Below, in pieces: positions 20,700-30,430 of a DNA stretch of 64,000 nt (the first letter of the stretch is position 1; every line of letters begins with the position of its first letter). This DNA is from Siccirubricoccus sp. G192 (GTDB lineage: Bacteria; Pseudomonadota; Alphaproteobacteria; Acetobacterales; Acetobacteraceae): NCBI RefSeq assembly GCF_019084075.1, contig NZ_JAHREN010000001.1, forward strand, positions 1-64,000, in the 5' to 3' direction. The notes under the pieces are model-generated. The model did not search any database and had not been told where the DNA came from. It saw only the letters and a list, made by a program, of their open reading frames with translations. Position numbers and translations under genes: made by a program.

Positions 20700-21128
20700 C
20701 TATGCCACGCGGCACGCGGCTGCCAGCGCGGCCTCCAGCGGGGCGGGGTCGAAGCCGAAGTCGCGGTAGCCGTCGCGCAGGCGCCGGATGTATTCCGCGG
20801 CTGGCGGGCCGGGGCGGTCGATGATCTCGTGATAGATCCAGGCCTCGCCGAGACCCGCCACGGGCGCCGGCAGGGCCAGCCTGTCACGCCGGTAGCAATG
20901 CGGGCCTTCGTAGCGGTCCAGCGCCGCCAGGTGCCCGGGCGTCACATGCCATAGCCCGATCGGGCAGGCGGCGGCGGGGTCGGGCTCGACCAGGGCGAAG
21001 CGGCGCAGCACCAGGCGCCAGCCGGGCAGCAGCGCCTGCCCCGCCACCGTGGCGCCGGGGCAGCGCCGCGCCATCTGCGCATACCAGAGATTGCTGCCAT
21101 AGGCGGCATAGAGGCTCGGGGCTGTCAT
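20700..21128 (-). CDS. Gamma-glutamylcyclotransferase-like (AIG2/GGCT fold) protein
   Basis: 142 residues. It starts MTAPSLYAAYGSNL, with the YGSNL loop that binds the glutamyl moiety. It continues GWRLVLRRFALVEPDP, HVTPGHLAALDRYEGPHCYR and AWIYHEIIDRPGPPAAEYIR. The Glu in DRYEG is the expected catalytic acid. GGCT-fold enzymes release 5-oxoproline from gamma-glutamyl compounds or repair crosslinked amines. It is convergent with the M20 peptidase and divergent from the permease at 21177. Confidence 0.8.
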   Translation of the reverse strand: MTAPSLYAAYGSNLWYAQMARRCPGATVAGQALLPGWRLVLRRFALVEPDPAAACPIGLWHVTPGHLAALDRYEGPHCYRRDRLALPAPVAGLGEAWIYHEIIDRPGPPAAEYIRRLRDGYRDFGFDPAPLEAALAAACRVA

Positions 21129-21176
21129 GCAGGCCCCACCCTGGCGCGAGCGGCCCGCCCCGGCAAGGATGCCGGC

Positions 21177-22615
21177 ATGACCCTGCTGCTCCAGGCCCTG
21201 CCCCTGCTGCTTCTCCTGTTGCTGCTCGGCAGCGGCCGGGCCGGGCCGGTCGGTGCCTGCCTGGTGGCGTTGGTGGCGGCGGTGCCGGCGGCGCTGGTCT
21301 CGCTGCCCGCGGGCACGGCGCTGCCGGGCTTCCTGGCGATGGAGGTGCTGCGCGGCGCCTTCCTGGCGCTGCAACCGGTGGCGGTGGTGGCGGGCGGGTT
21401 GCTGTTCCATGCCGCGGTCTCGGGCGATGGGGCGCCGGCGCCCCGCCCCGCCACCGCCGCCCGCGTCTTCGCCGTCACCCTGCCCATGGGCGCCTTCCTG
21501 GAGAGCGTGACCGGCTTCGCGGTGGGCGCGGTCTTTGCGCTGACGGCGCTGCGCGGCATGGGGATCGGGGCGGATGACCATGGGCGCGATGGCGCCCGGC
21601 CGCACCCGCCGGGCTCCGGCGCCGTGGCCGGGGCGCTGGCCCTGCAGGCGCTGGTGCTGGTGCCCTGGGGCGGGCTGGGGCCGGGGACAGCGCTCGGCGC
21701 GGTGCTGGCGGGGGTGCCGGCGCAGCAGGTGGCAATGGTGGCGGCCTGGCCGAATGCCGCCTGGCTGGTGCTGATGGGGCCGGTGCTCTGGGGGCTTTCG
21801 GCGCGGGCCGGGGTGCCGGTGGCGGGGCGGGAGCGCGCCGTGCAGCTTGCCATGCTGGGCAGCATGGCCACGCTGCTGATCCTGGCGAACCTCACTTTGC
21901 CCTTCGAGGTGGCGGGGATTCTCGCCAGCGGCCCGGTGCTGGTCTGGGCGCTGTGGCGGGCCGACCCGCCGCGCGACCTGGTGGCCGCGCTCGGCGCCGC
22001 CGCGCCCTATCTGCTGCTCACCGCCTGCCTGCTGCTGGCGCGGCTCTGGCGGGATGCGCCGGCCTTCCGGCCCTTCGCCGAATCCCGGGCCTGCCGCTGA
22101 CCCATGTGGCCGTGGTGCTGTGGCTGGTCTCGGCGGCGCTGCTGCTGCGGCACCGGGATGGCGGGCCCCGGGCGGGGGCGGCGCTGCGGCGGGCGCTGCG
22201 GCCGGCGCTGGCCATGCTGCTCTATGTGGTGCTGGGGCGGGTGCTGGCGGGCAGCGGCGCGGCGGCGGCGCTGGCGGCGGCGGCGGTGGCGGGGCTCGGG
22301 CCGCTGGCGCCCTATGCGATCACGCCGATGGGGCTGCTCTCCGGCATGATCACCGGCAGCAATGTAGGATCGAATGCGGCGCTGATGCCGGTGCAGGCGG
22401 GGCTCGGCCAGGCGGCGGGCCTGCCGGCGGCGCTTGCGCCGGGCCTGCACAATTTCGCCGGCGGCGCGGGCGCGGGCATGAGCGTCGGCGTGCTGGCCCT
22501 GATCTGCGGCCTGCTGGCCGACGGGACGCGGCCGGGGCAGATCTGGCGGCTGCTGCTGCCCTCGATGGCGCTGGTGGTGGGGCTGGGCTCGCTGGCGGTG
22601 TGGTTGCTGCGCTAG
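21177..22615 (+). CDS. L-lactate permease (LctP)-family transporter, frameshifted near 22080
   Basis: About 480 residues with 12-14 hydrophobic helices. LctP marks are AVTLPMGAFLESVTGFAVGA, VPWGGLGPGTALGAVLAGVP and, in the second frame, GLLSGMITGSNVGSNAALMP. The frame is lost at 22078-22085, where GAATCCCGGG probably lacks a T (expected EFPGLPLTHVAV). The polar stretch near 21575-21640 (GADDHGRDGARPHPPG) is unlike the family and may mark a second, self-compensating pair of indels. Family members carry lactate or glycolate with protons. Smaller than typical LctP proteins, which reach about 550 residues. Confidence 0.7.
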
Positions 22616-22664
22616 GCCGGCCGCGCTACGTCTCTATCAGTGGACGCCGGGAGGAAAAGAACAC

Positions 22665-23633
22665 ATGACCACACGACGCGCCTTGCTCGGTGCCCCCTTG
22701 GCCGGGCTGCTGGCCGCGCCCGCCCTGCATGCGCAGCCAGGCTTCCCCAACCGGCCGCTGCGCATCATCGTCACCTATCCGCCGGGCGGCGTGACCGACC
22801 TCATGGGCCGCATCATGGCGGAGCCGCTGGGGGTGCGCCTCGGTCAGCCGGTGGTGGTGGAGAACCGGGCCGGCGCCGGCGGCAATATCGGCGTGCAGGC
22901 CGCGGCCCAGGCCGATCCGGACGGCTATACCCTGCTGCTCGGCACCGCCGCGACGCATGGGGTGAACCCGGTGCTCTATGCCAATTCCGGCGTCGATGCG
23001 GTGCGGGACTTCGCCACCATCGGCACCATCGCCGACATGGCGAATGTGCTTTCGGTGAACCCTTCCCGGCTGGACGTGAAATCCGTGGCCGAGCTGGTGG
23101 CGAGGGGCAAGCGCGGCAATCTGATCTATGGCTCGGTCGGCAATGGCAGTTCCTCGCATCTCTCGGCGGTGATGTTCATGAAAGCGGCGGGGTTCGAGGC
23201 GGTGCACGTGCCCTATCGCGGCTCCTCGCCGGCGGTGGCGGCATTGCTCGCGGGAGAATTCGACTTCCTCTTCGACACCACCGCCACCTCCACCACGCAG
23301 ATCCGGGCGGGCGCCTTCCGGGCGCTGGCCGTCACCACCGGCCGCCGCGCCTCCGCCCTGCCCGATGTGCCGACCTTGCAGGAGGCGGGGATCGCCGGCT
23401 ACGACCTGCCGGTCTGGAACGCCCTTTTCGTCCATCGCCGCACGCCGCCCGAGGTGCTGGCGCGGCTGCAGTCCGCCTTCAACCAGGCGATGGACGAGAC
23501 CACCCAGCAGCGGCTGCGCGGCGCCTTCGTCGATCCCCTGGTCGTGCCCACGGCGGAACTGCCGCAATGGCTGGAGCGGGAGCACGCGCGCTGGACCCAA
23601 TTGGCCCGCGACGCGAAGCTTTCGGTGGATTGA
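22665..23633 (+). CDS. Bug/TctC-family receptor 7
   Basis: Intact, 322 residues. Signal MTTRRALLGAPLAGLLAAPA, mature start PGFPNRPLRIIVTYPPGGVT. Marks: VVVENRAGAGGNIGVQAAAQ, DPDGYTLLLGTAATHGVNPV, HVPYRGSSPAVAALLAGEFD. It differs from the six-copy array (TYPPGGVTDLMGR; DTTATSTTQIRAGAFRALAV), so it is not simply a displaced member of it. It lies directly after the LctP-like permease and could share its transcript, but no functional link is established. Confidence 0.88.
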   Translation: MTTRRALLGAPLAGLLAAPALHAQPGFPNRPLRIIVTYPPGGVTDLMGRIMAEPLGVRLGQPVVVENRAGAGGNIGVQAAAQADPDGYTLLLGTAATHGVNPVLYANSGVDAVRDFATIGTIADMANVLSVNPSRLDVKSVAELVARGKRGNLIYGSVGNGSSSHLSAVMFMKAAGFEAVHVPYRGSSPAVAALLAGEFDFLFDTTATSTTQIRAGAFRALAVTTGRRASALPDVPTLQEAGIAGYDLPVWNALFVHRRTPPEVLARLQSAFNQAMDETTQQRLRGAFVDPLVVPTAELPQWLEREHARWTQLARDAKLSVD

Positions 23634-23655
23634 TGTCCCTGCGTCGGAGCCGCTG

Positions 23656-24342
23656 ATGGTCGAACTCGTCGGCGGTGCCGCCGCCCTCGCGGCCCCGGGC
23701 AAGCCCCGGGCCGAATGGGCCGGCGCGCTGCGGCACCTGCGGCGCGACCCGGTGCTGAAGCGCGTCATCCGCCAGATCGGCCCCTGCACGCTGGAGCCAG
23801 TACCGCGCGAACCCTATGAGGCGCTGGTGCGCGCCATCGCGCATCAGCAGGTGCATGGTCGCGCGGCGGAAGCCATTCTCGGCCGCTTCCTCGCGCTGTT
23901 TCCGGGCCATGCCTTCCCGCCGCCCGGCTTGGTGCTGGCCCTGCCGCCGGAGGCGATGCGCACCTGCGGCTTCTCCGGCAGCAAGGTGGCCGCCATCCGC
24001 GACATCGCCGAGAAGGCGGCCGGCGGGTTGGTGCCGACGCGGGAGGGCTGCGCTGGCCTCTCGGATGCGGCGCTGATCGAGCGGCTGGTGGCGATCCGCG
24101 GCGTCGGCCGCTGGACGGTGGAGATGCTGCTGATCTTCACGCTCGGCCGCCCCGATGTGCTGCCGGTGGATGATTTCGGCGTGCGCGAGGGCTGGCGCGT
24201 CGCCGCCGGCCTGGATGAGCAGCCGAAGCCCAAGGCCCTGGCCGAGATCGGCCTGGCCTGGGGCCCCTGGCGCAGCGCCGCCGCCTGGTATCTCTGGCGC
24301 GCCGCGGATGCGGCGAAGCGCAGCGTCTTCAAGCCGCAATAA
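23656..24342 (+). CDS. DNA-3-methyladenine glycosylase II, AlkA-type HhH-GPD
   Basis: 228 residues. The helix-hairpin-helix is LVAIRGVGRWTVEMLLIFTL, followed by RPDVLPVDDFGVREGWR, which contains the conserved catalytic Asp. The N-terminal AIAHQQVHGRAAEAILGRF matches the HhH-GPD entry helix. It removes alkylated purines from DNA to start base excision repair. The N-terminal domain of full AlkA is missing, so this is the short alphaproteobacterial form. It begins 22 bases after the receptor gene ends. Confidence 0.87.
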   Translation: MVELVGGAAALAAPGKPRAEWAGALRHLRRDPVLKRVIRQIGPCTLEPVPREPYEALVRAIAHQQVHGRAAEAILGRFLALFPGHAFPPPGLVLALPPEAMRTCGFSGSKVAAIRDIAEKAAGGLVPTREGCAGLSDAALIERLVAIRGVGRWTVEMLLIFTLGRPDVLPVDDFGVREGWRVAAGLDEQPKPKALAEIGLAWGPWRSAAAWYLWRAADAAKRSVFKPQ

Positions 24343-24347
24343 AGGCG

Positions 24348-25113
24348 TCAGCCGCCTGCCAGGAAGGGCTCGATCAGCGCCAGGAAGCCCTCCGGATTCT
24401 CCGAATGTACCCAATGGCCGGCGCCGGGCACGGTGGCGAAGCGGGCATCGGGGAAGAGGGCTCGGATGCGGGCATGGTGCTCCGGCCGGATGTAGCGCGA
24501 ACGCTCGCCGGCCAGCACCAGGGTCGGGCCGGGATAGGGGGGTGCCGAATTCCGGGAAGCCCTCGATCACCGGCATGGCGGCGGCGATCTCCGCCAGGCC
24601 GAGGCGCCATTCGGGCGGGTCCTGCCCGAAGCGCAGATTCTGCAGCAGGAAGCCGCGGATGCCGGGCTCCGGCACCGCCGCTACCAGCGCCGCATCGGCC
24701 TCCCGCCGCGTCAGGCCGGCGCGCAGCGGCAGCGCCTGCATGGCCTCGACATAGCCGCGCAGCGACGGCGGATAGGCGACCGGGGCGATATCCGCCACCA
24801 CCAGGCGCGTGACCAGGCCGGGGCGCGCCAGGGCCAGCGCCATGGCCACCTTGCCGCCCATGCTGTGGCCGAGCACCGCGGCCGGCATGGCGCCCCGCGC
24901 CGCCAGCGTCTCCGCCACATCCGCCGCCATCGCCGGGTAGTCCATGGCGGCAGCGTGGGGTGAGGCCCCGTGGTTGCGGAGATCGGCCGCGATCACCCGA
25001 TGCCCCGCCGCCAGCCGCTTGCCGATCGCGCCCCAATTCCCGGCCGAGCCGAAGAGCCCATGCAGCAGCAGCACGGGATCGCCTGCGCCGGCCTCGGTCG
25101 CGCTGAGTTCCAT
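24348..25113 (-). CDS. Alpha/beta hydrolase, YbfF-like esterase (frameshift at 24537-24542)
   Basis: About 254 residues: MELSATEAGAGDPVLLLHGL (oxyanion-hole HGL), AADLRNHGASPHAAAMDYPA, GHSMGGKVAMALALARP (nucleophile Ser), and the tail VPGAGHWVHSENPEGFLALI (catalytic His). Six G at 24537-24542 are one short of the reading frame; one more restores FGTPPYPGPTLVLAGERSRY. Probably a cytoplasmic carboxylesterase or thioesterase. It converges with the AlkA-type gene. Confidence 0.85.
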
Positions 25114-25204
25114 ACCCGCCTCCTGCTGCTGCCCGGCCCTGGTGCCCGCGGCCCTGGCGCGATGCGTCCCGAGAGCCGCCCCCCCCGGCTGGCGGAGGGA
25201 GGAT

Positions 25205-25489
25205 CTAGCGGTCGCTGGCCTCGGGGTGGCGGAGGTGCCAGAGCCGCTCATGCGCCGCGACCAGGCTCTCCATGTTCCGGCGCCGGTTGGTGTCGGGCGA
25301 GGTCGGGCGACGCGTCAGCATCATTTCCAGGATGCGGAGCAATTGCTCGGCCACCTCGTAATCCGCCTGGTCGCAGGCGTGGTGGAAGGCGATCAGGATC
25401 TTGTCGGACAGGCGGCGGCTGTGCCGCGGCGCATTGGCGCTGCGCGCCCCGTCGCGCGGCCCGTCCTGTTCCGTGTCCTCGTCCATCAT
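25205..25489 (-). CDS. Conserved small protein of unknown function
   Basis: 94 residues starting MMDEDTEQDGPRDGARSANA. The core is helical and conserved in character: LSDKILIAFHHACDQADYEV, AEQLLRILEMMLTRRP, MESLVAAHERLWHLRHPEA. No signal peptide or membrane segment. It has the feel of a small regulator or assembly factor, but I do not recognise a named family. Start 25489 or 25486. It lies between the hydrolase and the SCO1 gene on the same strand. Confidence 0.6.
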   Translation of the reverse strand: MMDEDTEQDGPRDGARSANAPRHSRRLSDKILIAFHHACDQADYEVAEQLLRILEMMLTRRPTSPDTNRRRNMESLVAAHERLWHLRHPEASDR

Positions 25490-25583
25490 GCCGGCCCCCC
25501 TGCCCTGGACCGCCGCAGCGCTGCGGAACGGGCCAGCAGATATGAAACACAAACGCATTGGTCGACCATGCGATGCGGTCGCG

Positions 25584-26276
25584 TCAACTGTTCCTGCGCG
25601 CCGCCCCACCCATTTGCGCCGCTACCGCGGCGGCGATGTCCTCCGGCCGCATCTCCGGCCGGAACAGCGACCGCACCCGCGCATCGGGTCCGACCAGGTA
25701 GATGAAGCTGGAATGGTCCATCAGGTAGTCCGTCATCTCCGCCCGCTGCACCCGTGCGAAATAGACCCGGTAGCGCCGCGCCACTTCCGCCACCTGCTCC
25801 GGCGTGCCGGTCAGCCCCAGCATGCGCGGATGGAAGCGGGCGACGTAATCGGCGAGTTGCGCCGGCGTATCCCGCTGCGGATCGATCGTGATGAGGGCCG
25901 GCACCACCTTCTCGCCGGCGGCGCCCATGGCATCCACCGCGGCGGCCATGGTGCCGAGTTCGGTCGGGCAGACATCCGGGCAGTAGGTATAGCCGAAATA
26001 GATCAGCATCCAGCCCCCGGCGAAGTCGCGCTCCGTCACCGCCCGGCCGGTCTGGTCGGTCAGGCTGAAGGGCCCGCCGAGCGAGGTGCCCTGGGGAAGC
26101 TGGATGCCACCGGCCGAGGGGATGGGCGCCTGCTGCCCCCCGAAGAGCATGCCAAGCCGGCCCGCGAAAGCCTCCGCCAGCCCCTCCCCCGGGGCACGGG
26201 TCACCCAGGCATAGGCCCAGACCCCGCCTACCAGCAGGGCCAGGAACAGGGAGAAGAGGCGGATCGTACGGAGCAT
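25584..26276 (-). CDS. SCO1/SenC copper chaperone
   Basis: 230 residues. An N-terminal membrane anchor (LRTIRLFSLFLALLVGGVWA) is followed by a thioredoxin-like domain. The copper-binding pair CPDVC lies in YFGYTYCPDVCPTELGTM, and the third ligand His in MDHSSFIYLVGPDA. Members deliver copper to the CuA centre of cytochrome c oxidase on the periplasmic face. No oxidase core genes are in the window apart from a possible subunit IV at 53706. Confidence 0.9.
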   Translation of the reverse strand: MLRTIRLFSLFLALLVGGVWAYAWVTRAPGEGLAEAFAGRLGMLFGGQQAPIPSAGGIQLPQGTSLGGPFSLTDQTGRAVTERDFAGGWMLIYFGYTYCPDVCPTELGTMAAAVDAMGAAGEKVVPALITIDPQRDTPAQLADYVARFHPRMLGLTGTPEQVAEVARRYRVYFARVQRAEMTDYLMDHSSFIYLVGPDARVRSLFRPEMRPEDIAAAVAAQMGGAARRNS

Positions 26277-26449
26277 GGCAGGCTAGATAGCCGCGACTGG
26301 CCGCAACCGCCAGGGCAAGACGGATCACGGCCAGACGCCAGTGGCCTGCCCCTGAACTTCGCCCGCGAATTTCCAGGGACAGGCAGGCCACCAAGCCGTT
26401 GTTTTCCGGTGCGCCGAAACCGGTATGGCGGCCCCGGCGCCCCCGCGGC

Positions 26450-27523
26450 TCAGTGCCGCGGCGTGGCTTCCAGGATCGCGCCGGCCGGTTGCGGCGAGGA
26501 GAAGGTGCTGTCCGAGAAGGCCTCCTCCCAGGTGCCCGAGGTGCTGGCCTTGGAATATTCGGTGGCGCGGTTCTCGAAGAAATTGGTGTGCTCGACCGCG
26601 TTCAGCATCTCGTCGAGCCAGGGCAGCGGGTTCTTCTCGATGTGGAAGAGCGGTTGCAGGCCAAGCTGCTGCAGCCGCCGATCGGCGATGAAGCGGATGT
26701 ACTGCTTGGTATCCGCGGCATCGAGGCCCTGGACGCCGCCCAGTTCGAAGGCCAGGTCGATGAAGGCGTCCTCGTGGTTCACGATGGTGGCGCAGATGAG
26801 ATAGATGTCGCGGCGCAATTCCTCGGTCCAGATCTCCGGGTTCTCCTGCACGAAGGTGCGGAACAGCCGGATCATGGAGAGGCAATGCAGCGTCTCGTCC
26901 CGCACCGACCAGGAGATGATCTGCCCCATCCCCTTCATCTTGTTAAAGCGGGGGAAGTTCATGAGGATGGCGAAGGAGGCGAAAAGCTGCAGCCCCTCGG
27001 TGAAGGCGCCGAAGGCGGCCAGGGTCTTGGCGATCTCCGGTTTGCTGTCCACCGTGAAGCCGTGCATGTAGTCGTACTTGTCCTTCATCTCCTTGTATTT
27101 GAGGAAGGCCGAGTACTCCATCTCCGGCATTCCCACCGTGTCCAGCAGGTGGGAATAGGCGGCGATGTGGATGGTCTCGATGTTCGAGAAAGCCGAGAGC
27201 ATCATCAGCACCTCGGTCGGCTTGAACACCTGGGAATACTGCTTCATGTAGCAGTTGTTCACCTCGACATCCGCCTGGGTGAAGAAGCGGAAGATCTGCG
27301 TCAGCAGGTTCCGTTCGGCGGCGCTGAGGTTCCTCTGCCAGTCCTTCACGTCATCGGCGAGCGGCACCTCCTCCGGCAGCCAATGCACGCGCTGCTGCGT
27401 CAGCCAGGCGTCATAGGCCCAGGGGTAGCGAAAGGGCTTGTAGACCGGGTTGGCGGTCAGCAGGTCGAAGCGCAGGGGGTGTTCCTCGGGGGAGTAATTG
27501 CCATCGGCCATGATGCCCGCCAT
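26450..27523 (-). CDS. nrdB: Ribonucleotide reductase beta subunit, class Ia
   Basis: About 357 residues. It houses the di-iron/tyrosyl-radical site that starts reduction of ribonucleotides with NrdA. Seen: RNLLTQIFRFFTQADVEVNN; SAFSNIETIHIAAYSHLLDT, including the metal-ligand Glu and His and the radical Tyr region; GAFTEGLQLFASFAILMNFP; and SWSVRDETLHCLSMIRLFRT. Start ATG at 27523 or 27511 (MADGNYSPEEHP); neither has a strong Shine-Dalgarno site. NrdA is not in the window. Confidence 0.92.
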   Translation of the reverse strand: MAGIMADGNYSPEEHPLRFDLLTANPVYKPFRYPWAYDAWLTQQRVHWLPEEVPLADDVKDWQRNLSAAERNLLTQIFRFFTQADVEVNNCYMKQYSQVFKPTEVLMMLSAFSNIETIHIAAYSHLLDTVGMPEMEYSAFLKYKEMKDKYDYMHGFTVDSKPEIAKTLAAFGAFTEGLQLFASFAILMNFPRFNKMKGMGQIISWSVRDETLHCLSMIRLFRTFVQENPEIWTEELRRDIYLICATIVNHEDAFIDLAFELGGVQGLDAADTKQYIRFIADRRLQQLGLQPLFHIEKNPLPWLDEMLNAVEHTNFFENRATEYSKASTSGTWEEAFSDSTFSSPQPAGAILEATPRH

Positions 27524-27881
27524 TGAATGCTGTGAAGTTGCGAGTCGTGGTGCCAGCTTGCCAGATTCAGCAGCCGGCAGCCTCAGGGAAATACGCGCCG
27601 GCGCGAAACGCCGAATTGTCTGCCCTTCCTGCCGCGCCGCGCCACCTCGTCTCCCGGGCTTCCATCCTTCAGGCTCCTGCTCGACAATTTGTCCCGTGCA
27701 ATGCCGCAACGCCCATATCACGCGGCCGTTGCCCGCAAAACGATTCCTGCCCCGGGGCATCCCGGAATCCCGCGCCCCTGTGCCGTCCAGGCCACGCCAT
27801 GCAATGGCGGCATCCTGGCCCCGCGCAGCCGATCAGGAGCGGAGGAGCATGACGATGCCGGAGCAGGCGGCAACCGGCCGC
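27524..27881. other. Intergenic region upstream of nrdB
   Basis: 358 bases between the stop of the MFS gene and nrdB, both on the minus strand, so it should carry the nrdB promoter. I looked for paired NrdR boxes and a clear -35/-10 and found none I would defend. A short palindrome CGCGCCGGCGCG lies near 27595. Confidence 0.45.
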
Positions 27882-29060
27882 TCACCGCGCCGGCGTCACT
27901 GCGCGCGGCATCCGCAGCACCAGCAGCGCCGCCAGCGAGGCGAGGCCGAGCCCGGCGGAGACCAGCAGCATGCCCGCCCCCCAGGCATCCAGCAGCACGC
28001 CGAAGAGCAGCGGCGCGGCGGCCTGGGCGAGCCGCGCCGGGGCGGCCAGCAGCCCGGTCCGCAGCCCATACCCCGCCGGCCCGAACAGCGCGAGCGGCAG
28101 GGTGCCGCGGGCAATGGTCAGCATCCCGTTGCCCGCCCCGTGCAGCACCGCGAAGGCGGCCGCGGCGGGCCCGCCCAGCGCCAGCAGCAGCGCCGCGCCA
28201 ATCGGATGCAGCAGGGTGGCGAGCCGCGCCGCCGAGAGCGGCCGCAGATGCCGCTGCAAGGCGAATTCACCAAGCCTGGCCGCCACCTGCGCCGGGCCGA
28301 TCAGCGCCCCCGCGGCCACCGCGCCGGCCGCCGTGGCGCCGGCCTCCTGCAAAAGCCGCGGCAGATGCGCCGCCATGCCGGTCGAGACCAGCCCCACCAC
28401 CGCGAAGATGAAGGCCAGCAGCGCCATGGCGCCGCGCTGCGCCGGCGCGGCCGCGACCTCCGGCGTGCCGGGCGGGGCCGGCGGCGGGGCGGGCGGCACC
28501 AGCAGCCGGTTCAGCGGCAGCGCCACCAGCAGGTGCAGCGCCGCCCAGGCCAGGCAGGCGCCACGCCAGCCGATCTCGGCCTCCATCGCCGCCGAGGCCG
28601 GCCAGCCCACCGTGCTGGCGAAGCCGGCGATCAGCGTGATGCCGGTGATCGGCCCCCGCGCCTCCCGCCCATAGAGCCCGGCCAGGGTGGCGAAGGCGGC
28701 GTCATAGAGCCCGAAGGCCATGCCGACCCCCAGCACCGCCCAGCCGGCGCCGAGCAGCAGCGGCCCCTGCGCCAGCCCCAGCAGCACCAGCCCGGCCGCC
28801 AGGATCAGGTTGGAGAGGCACAGCACATCCCGCCCGCCGCGTGCATCGATGGCGCGGCCCGCCAGCGGCCCGAGCAGCGCGGTCAGCAGCAGCGCGCCGG
28901 AGAAGGCGGCGAAGATCCAACTGCGCGACAGGCCTAGCTCGGCCGCCATCGGCACCGCCAGGATGGCCGGCAGGTAGTAGCTCGAAGCCCAGGCGAAGGT
29001 CTGGGTGGTGCCCAGTGCCAGGACGACCCGGCGCCGCCCCGGCCCGCTCTGTCCCTGCAT
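27882..29060 (-). CDS. Major facilitator superfamily transporter
   Basis: 392 residues with twelve predicted helices. It starts MQGQSGPGRRRVVLALGTTQ. The usual loop 2-3 arginine motif is GPLAGRAIDARGGRDVL. The central charged/proline loop (PPAPPPAPPGTPEVAAAP) separates the two six-helix halves. Substrate unknown; the general look is a drug or metabolite exporter. The upstream open frame to 29279 is not needed and overlaps the promoter region of the divergent reductase. Confidence 0.82.
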   Translation of the reverse strand: MQGQSGPGRRRVVLALGTTQTFAWASSYYLPAILAVPMAAELGLSRSWIFAAFSGALLLTALLGPLAGRAIDARGGRDVLCLSNLILAAGLVLLGLAQGPLLLGAGWAVLGVGMAFGLYDAAFATLAGLYGREARGPITGITLIAGFASTVGWPASAAMEAEIGWRGACLAWAALHLLVALPLNRLLVPPAPPPAPPGTPEVAAAPAQRGAMALLAFIFAVVGLVSTGMAAHLPRLLQEAGATAAGAVAAGALIGPAQVAARLGEFALQRHLRPLSAARLATLLHPIGAALLLALGGPAAAAFAVLHGAGNGMLTIARGTLPLALFGPAGYGLRTGLLAAPARLAQAAAPLLFGVLLDAWGAGMLLVSAGLGLASLAALLVLRMPRAVTPAR

Positions 29061-29401
29061 AGTCAGCGGCAGCCGGGGCAGGCCATGGCAGTGCCCGGCA
29101 CCAGCGGCCTCCGGCACCAAGCCGAGGGTGAGGAATGCGCCGCAGCCGCGGCATCCCCGCCGGCCAAGCCCAGCCGGGGGGCATGGTCCGCGAAGGCAGG
29201 CGGCGGGGCAAGGCGGCTGATTCGCATGCGGCCAGCCTAAGCATCGGTCCCCGGCGCACCAAGCACCGATCGAAACCAAACGGGGTGTGTCCCCTGCCGG
29301 TCATCCCACCCGCTTCCGGCCGGACATGCCCTATCCTCCACCCCCAGGAGCTGATCGGCACCGGAGGGCGGCGCGGATCGGCGCGGGACAGGAGGGGCGC
29401 G

Positions 29402-30391
29402 ATGCGGATCACGGTGCTGGGCGCCGGGGCGGTGGGCGGCTGGCTCGCCGCCGGGCTGGCGGAGGCGGGGCATCAGGTGGGGCTGCTGGCCCGCGGCGCG
29501 AGCCTGGCGGCGCTCCGCGGGCACGGGCTGGTGCTGTTGCAGGGCGAGCGGCGCCGGGCCTTCCGCCTGCCCGCCAGCGATGATCCGGCCGCCCTGGCCG
29601 GCGCCGATCTCCTGCTGCTCGGCCTGAAGAGCCACGACCTGCCGGGTGCCCTGCCGCTGATCCTGCGGCTGCTCAGGCCGGAGACGCTGGTCCTGGCGGT
29701 GCAGAACGGCATCCCCTGGTGGTTCTTCGAAGGCTTCGGTGGGCCGGCGGAGGGGCTGACGCTGGAGGGCGTCGATCCCGGTGGCACGCTGGCCCGGACG
29801 CTGCCGGCCGGGCGGGTGATCGGCGGCGTCGCGCATGTGGCGAGCCGGGTGGAGGCGCCGGGGCAGGTGCGGGTGCTGCAGGCGGACCGGCTGCTGCTCG
29901 GCGACCCCTCCGGGACCAGAGGCGAGGTGGTGGCGGCGCTGGCGGCGGAGTTCCGGGCGGGCGGCGTGCCGGCCGAGGTGGTTCAGGATATCCGCGCCGA
30001 GATCTGGCTGAAGCTCTGGGGCAATCCCAACATGAACCCGCTGAGCGCCCTGGCCCGCGCCGATGCGGTGGCGCTGCTCGACGACGGGGGCGCGCGCGGC
30101 CTGGTGCTGGCGATGATGCGGGAGATGGCGGAGATCGGCGCCCGCATCGGCCTGCCCATCGCCCGGGACCCGGAGGAGCGCATCGCTGTGACCCGCCGCC
30201 TCGGCGCCTTCCGCACCTCCATGCTGCAGGACCTCGAGGCGGGGCGGACCATGGAGATCGGCCCGCTGCTGGGCGGGCTGGTGGAACTGGCCGGGCATCT
30301 CGGCCTGCCGGCGCCGACGCTCCGCGGCGTGCATGGGCTGCTGCGGCTGCTGGCACGGAGCTCCGGCGCGACGGGCAGCGCGCCCGGCTGA
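29402..30391 (+). CDS. Ketopantoate reductase-family protein (PanE/ApbA-like)
   Basis: 329 residues with an N-terminal NADP-binding Rossmann motif MRITVLGAGAVGGWLAAGLA, then LLLGLKSHDLPGALPLILRL (conserved Lys), VLAVQNGIPWWFFEGFGG and IWLKLWGNPNMNPLSALARA in the helical C-terminal domain. ACAGGAGGGG precedes the ATG. Relatives reduce 2-dehydropantoate for coenzyme A synthesis, but many homologues of this length reduce other 2-oxo acids. Without other pan genes nearby, the specific reaction is uncertain. Confidence 0.82.
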   Translation: MRITVLGAGAVGGWLAAGLAEAGHQVGLLARGASLAALRGHGLVLLQGERRRAFRLPASDDPAALAGADLLLLGLKSHDLPGALPLILRLLRPETLVLAVQNGIPWWFFEGFGGPAEGLTLEGVDPGGTLARTLPAGRVIGGVAHVASRVEAPGQVRVLQADRLLLGDPSGTRGEVVAALAAEFRAGGVPAEVVQDIRAEIWLKLWGNPNMNPLSALARADAVALLDDGGARGLVLAMMREMAEIGARIGLPIARDPEERIAVTRRLGAFRTSMLQDLEAGRTMEIGPLLGGLVELAGHLGLPAPTLRGVHGLLRLLARSSGATGSAPG

Positions 30392-30430
30392 ACCCGCCGC
30401 CCGCTGCCGCGTCATTGTCGCCATGCGGGC

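Noticed and set aside
26390..26445. Stem ACCGG...CCGGT after nrdB as a terminator
   Set aside because: Only five base pairs and no U-run; too weak to list.
27524..27881. NrdR boxes upstream of nrdB
   Set aside because: No paired sites matching the known NrdR consensus were found by eye.
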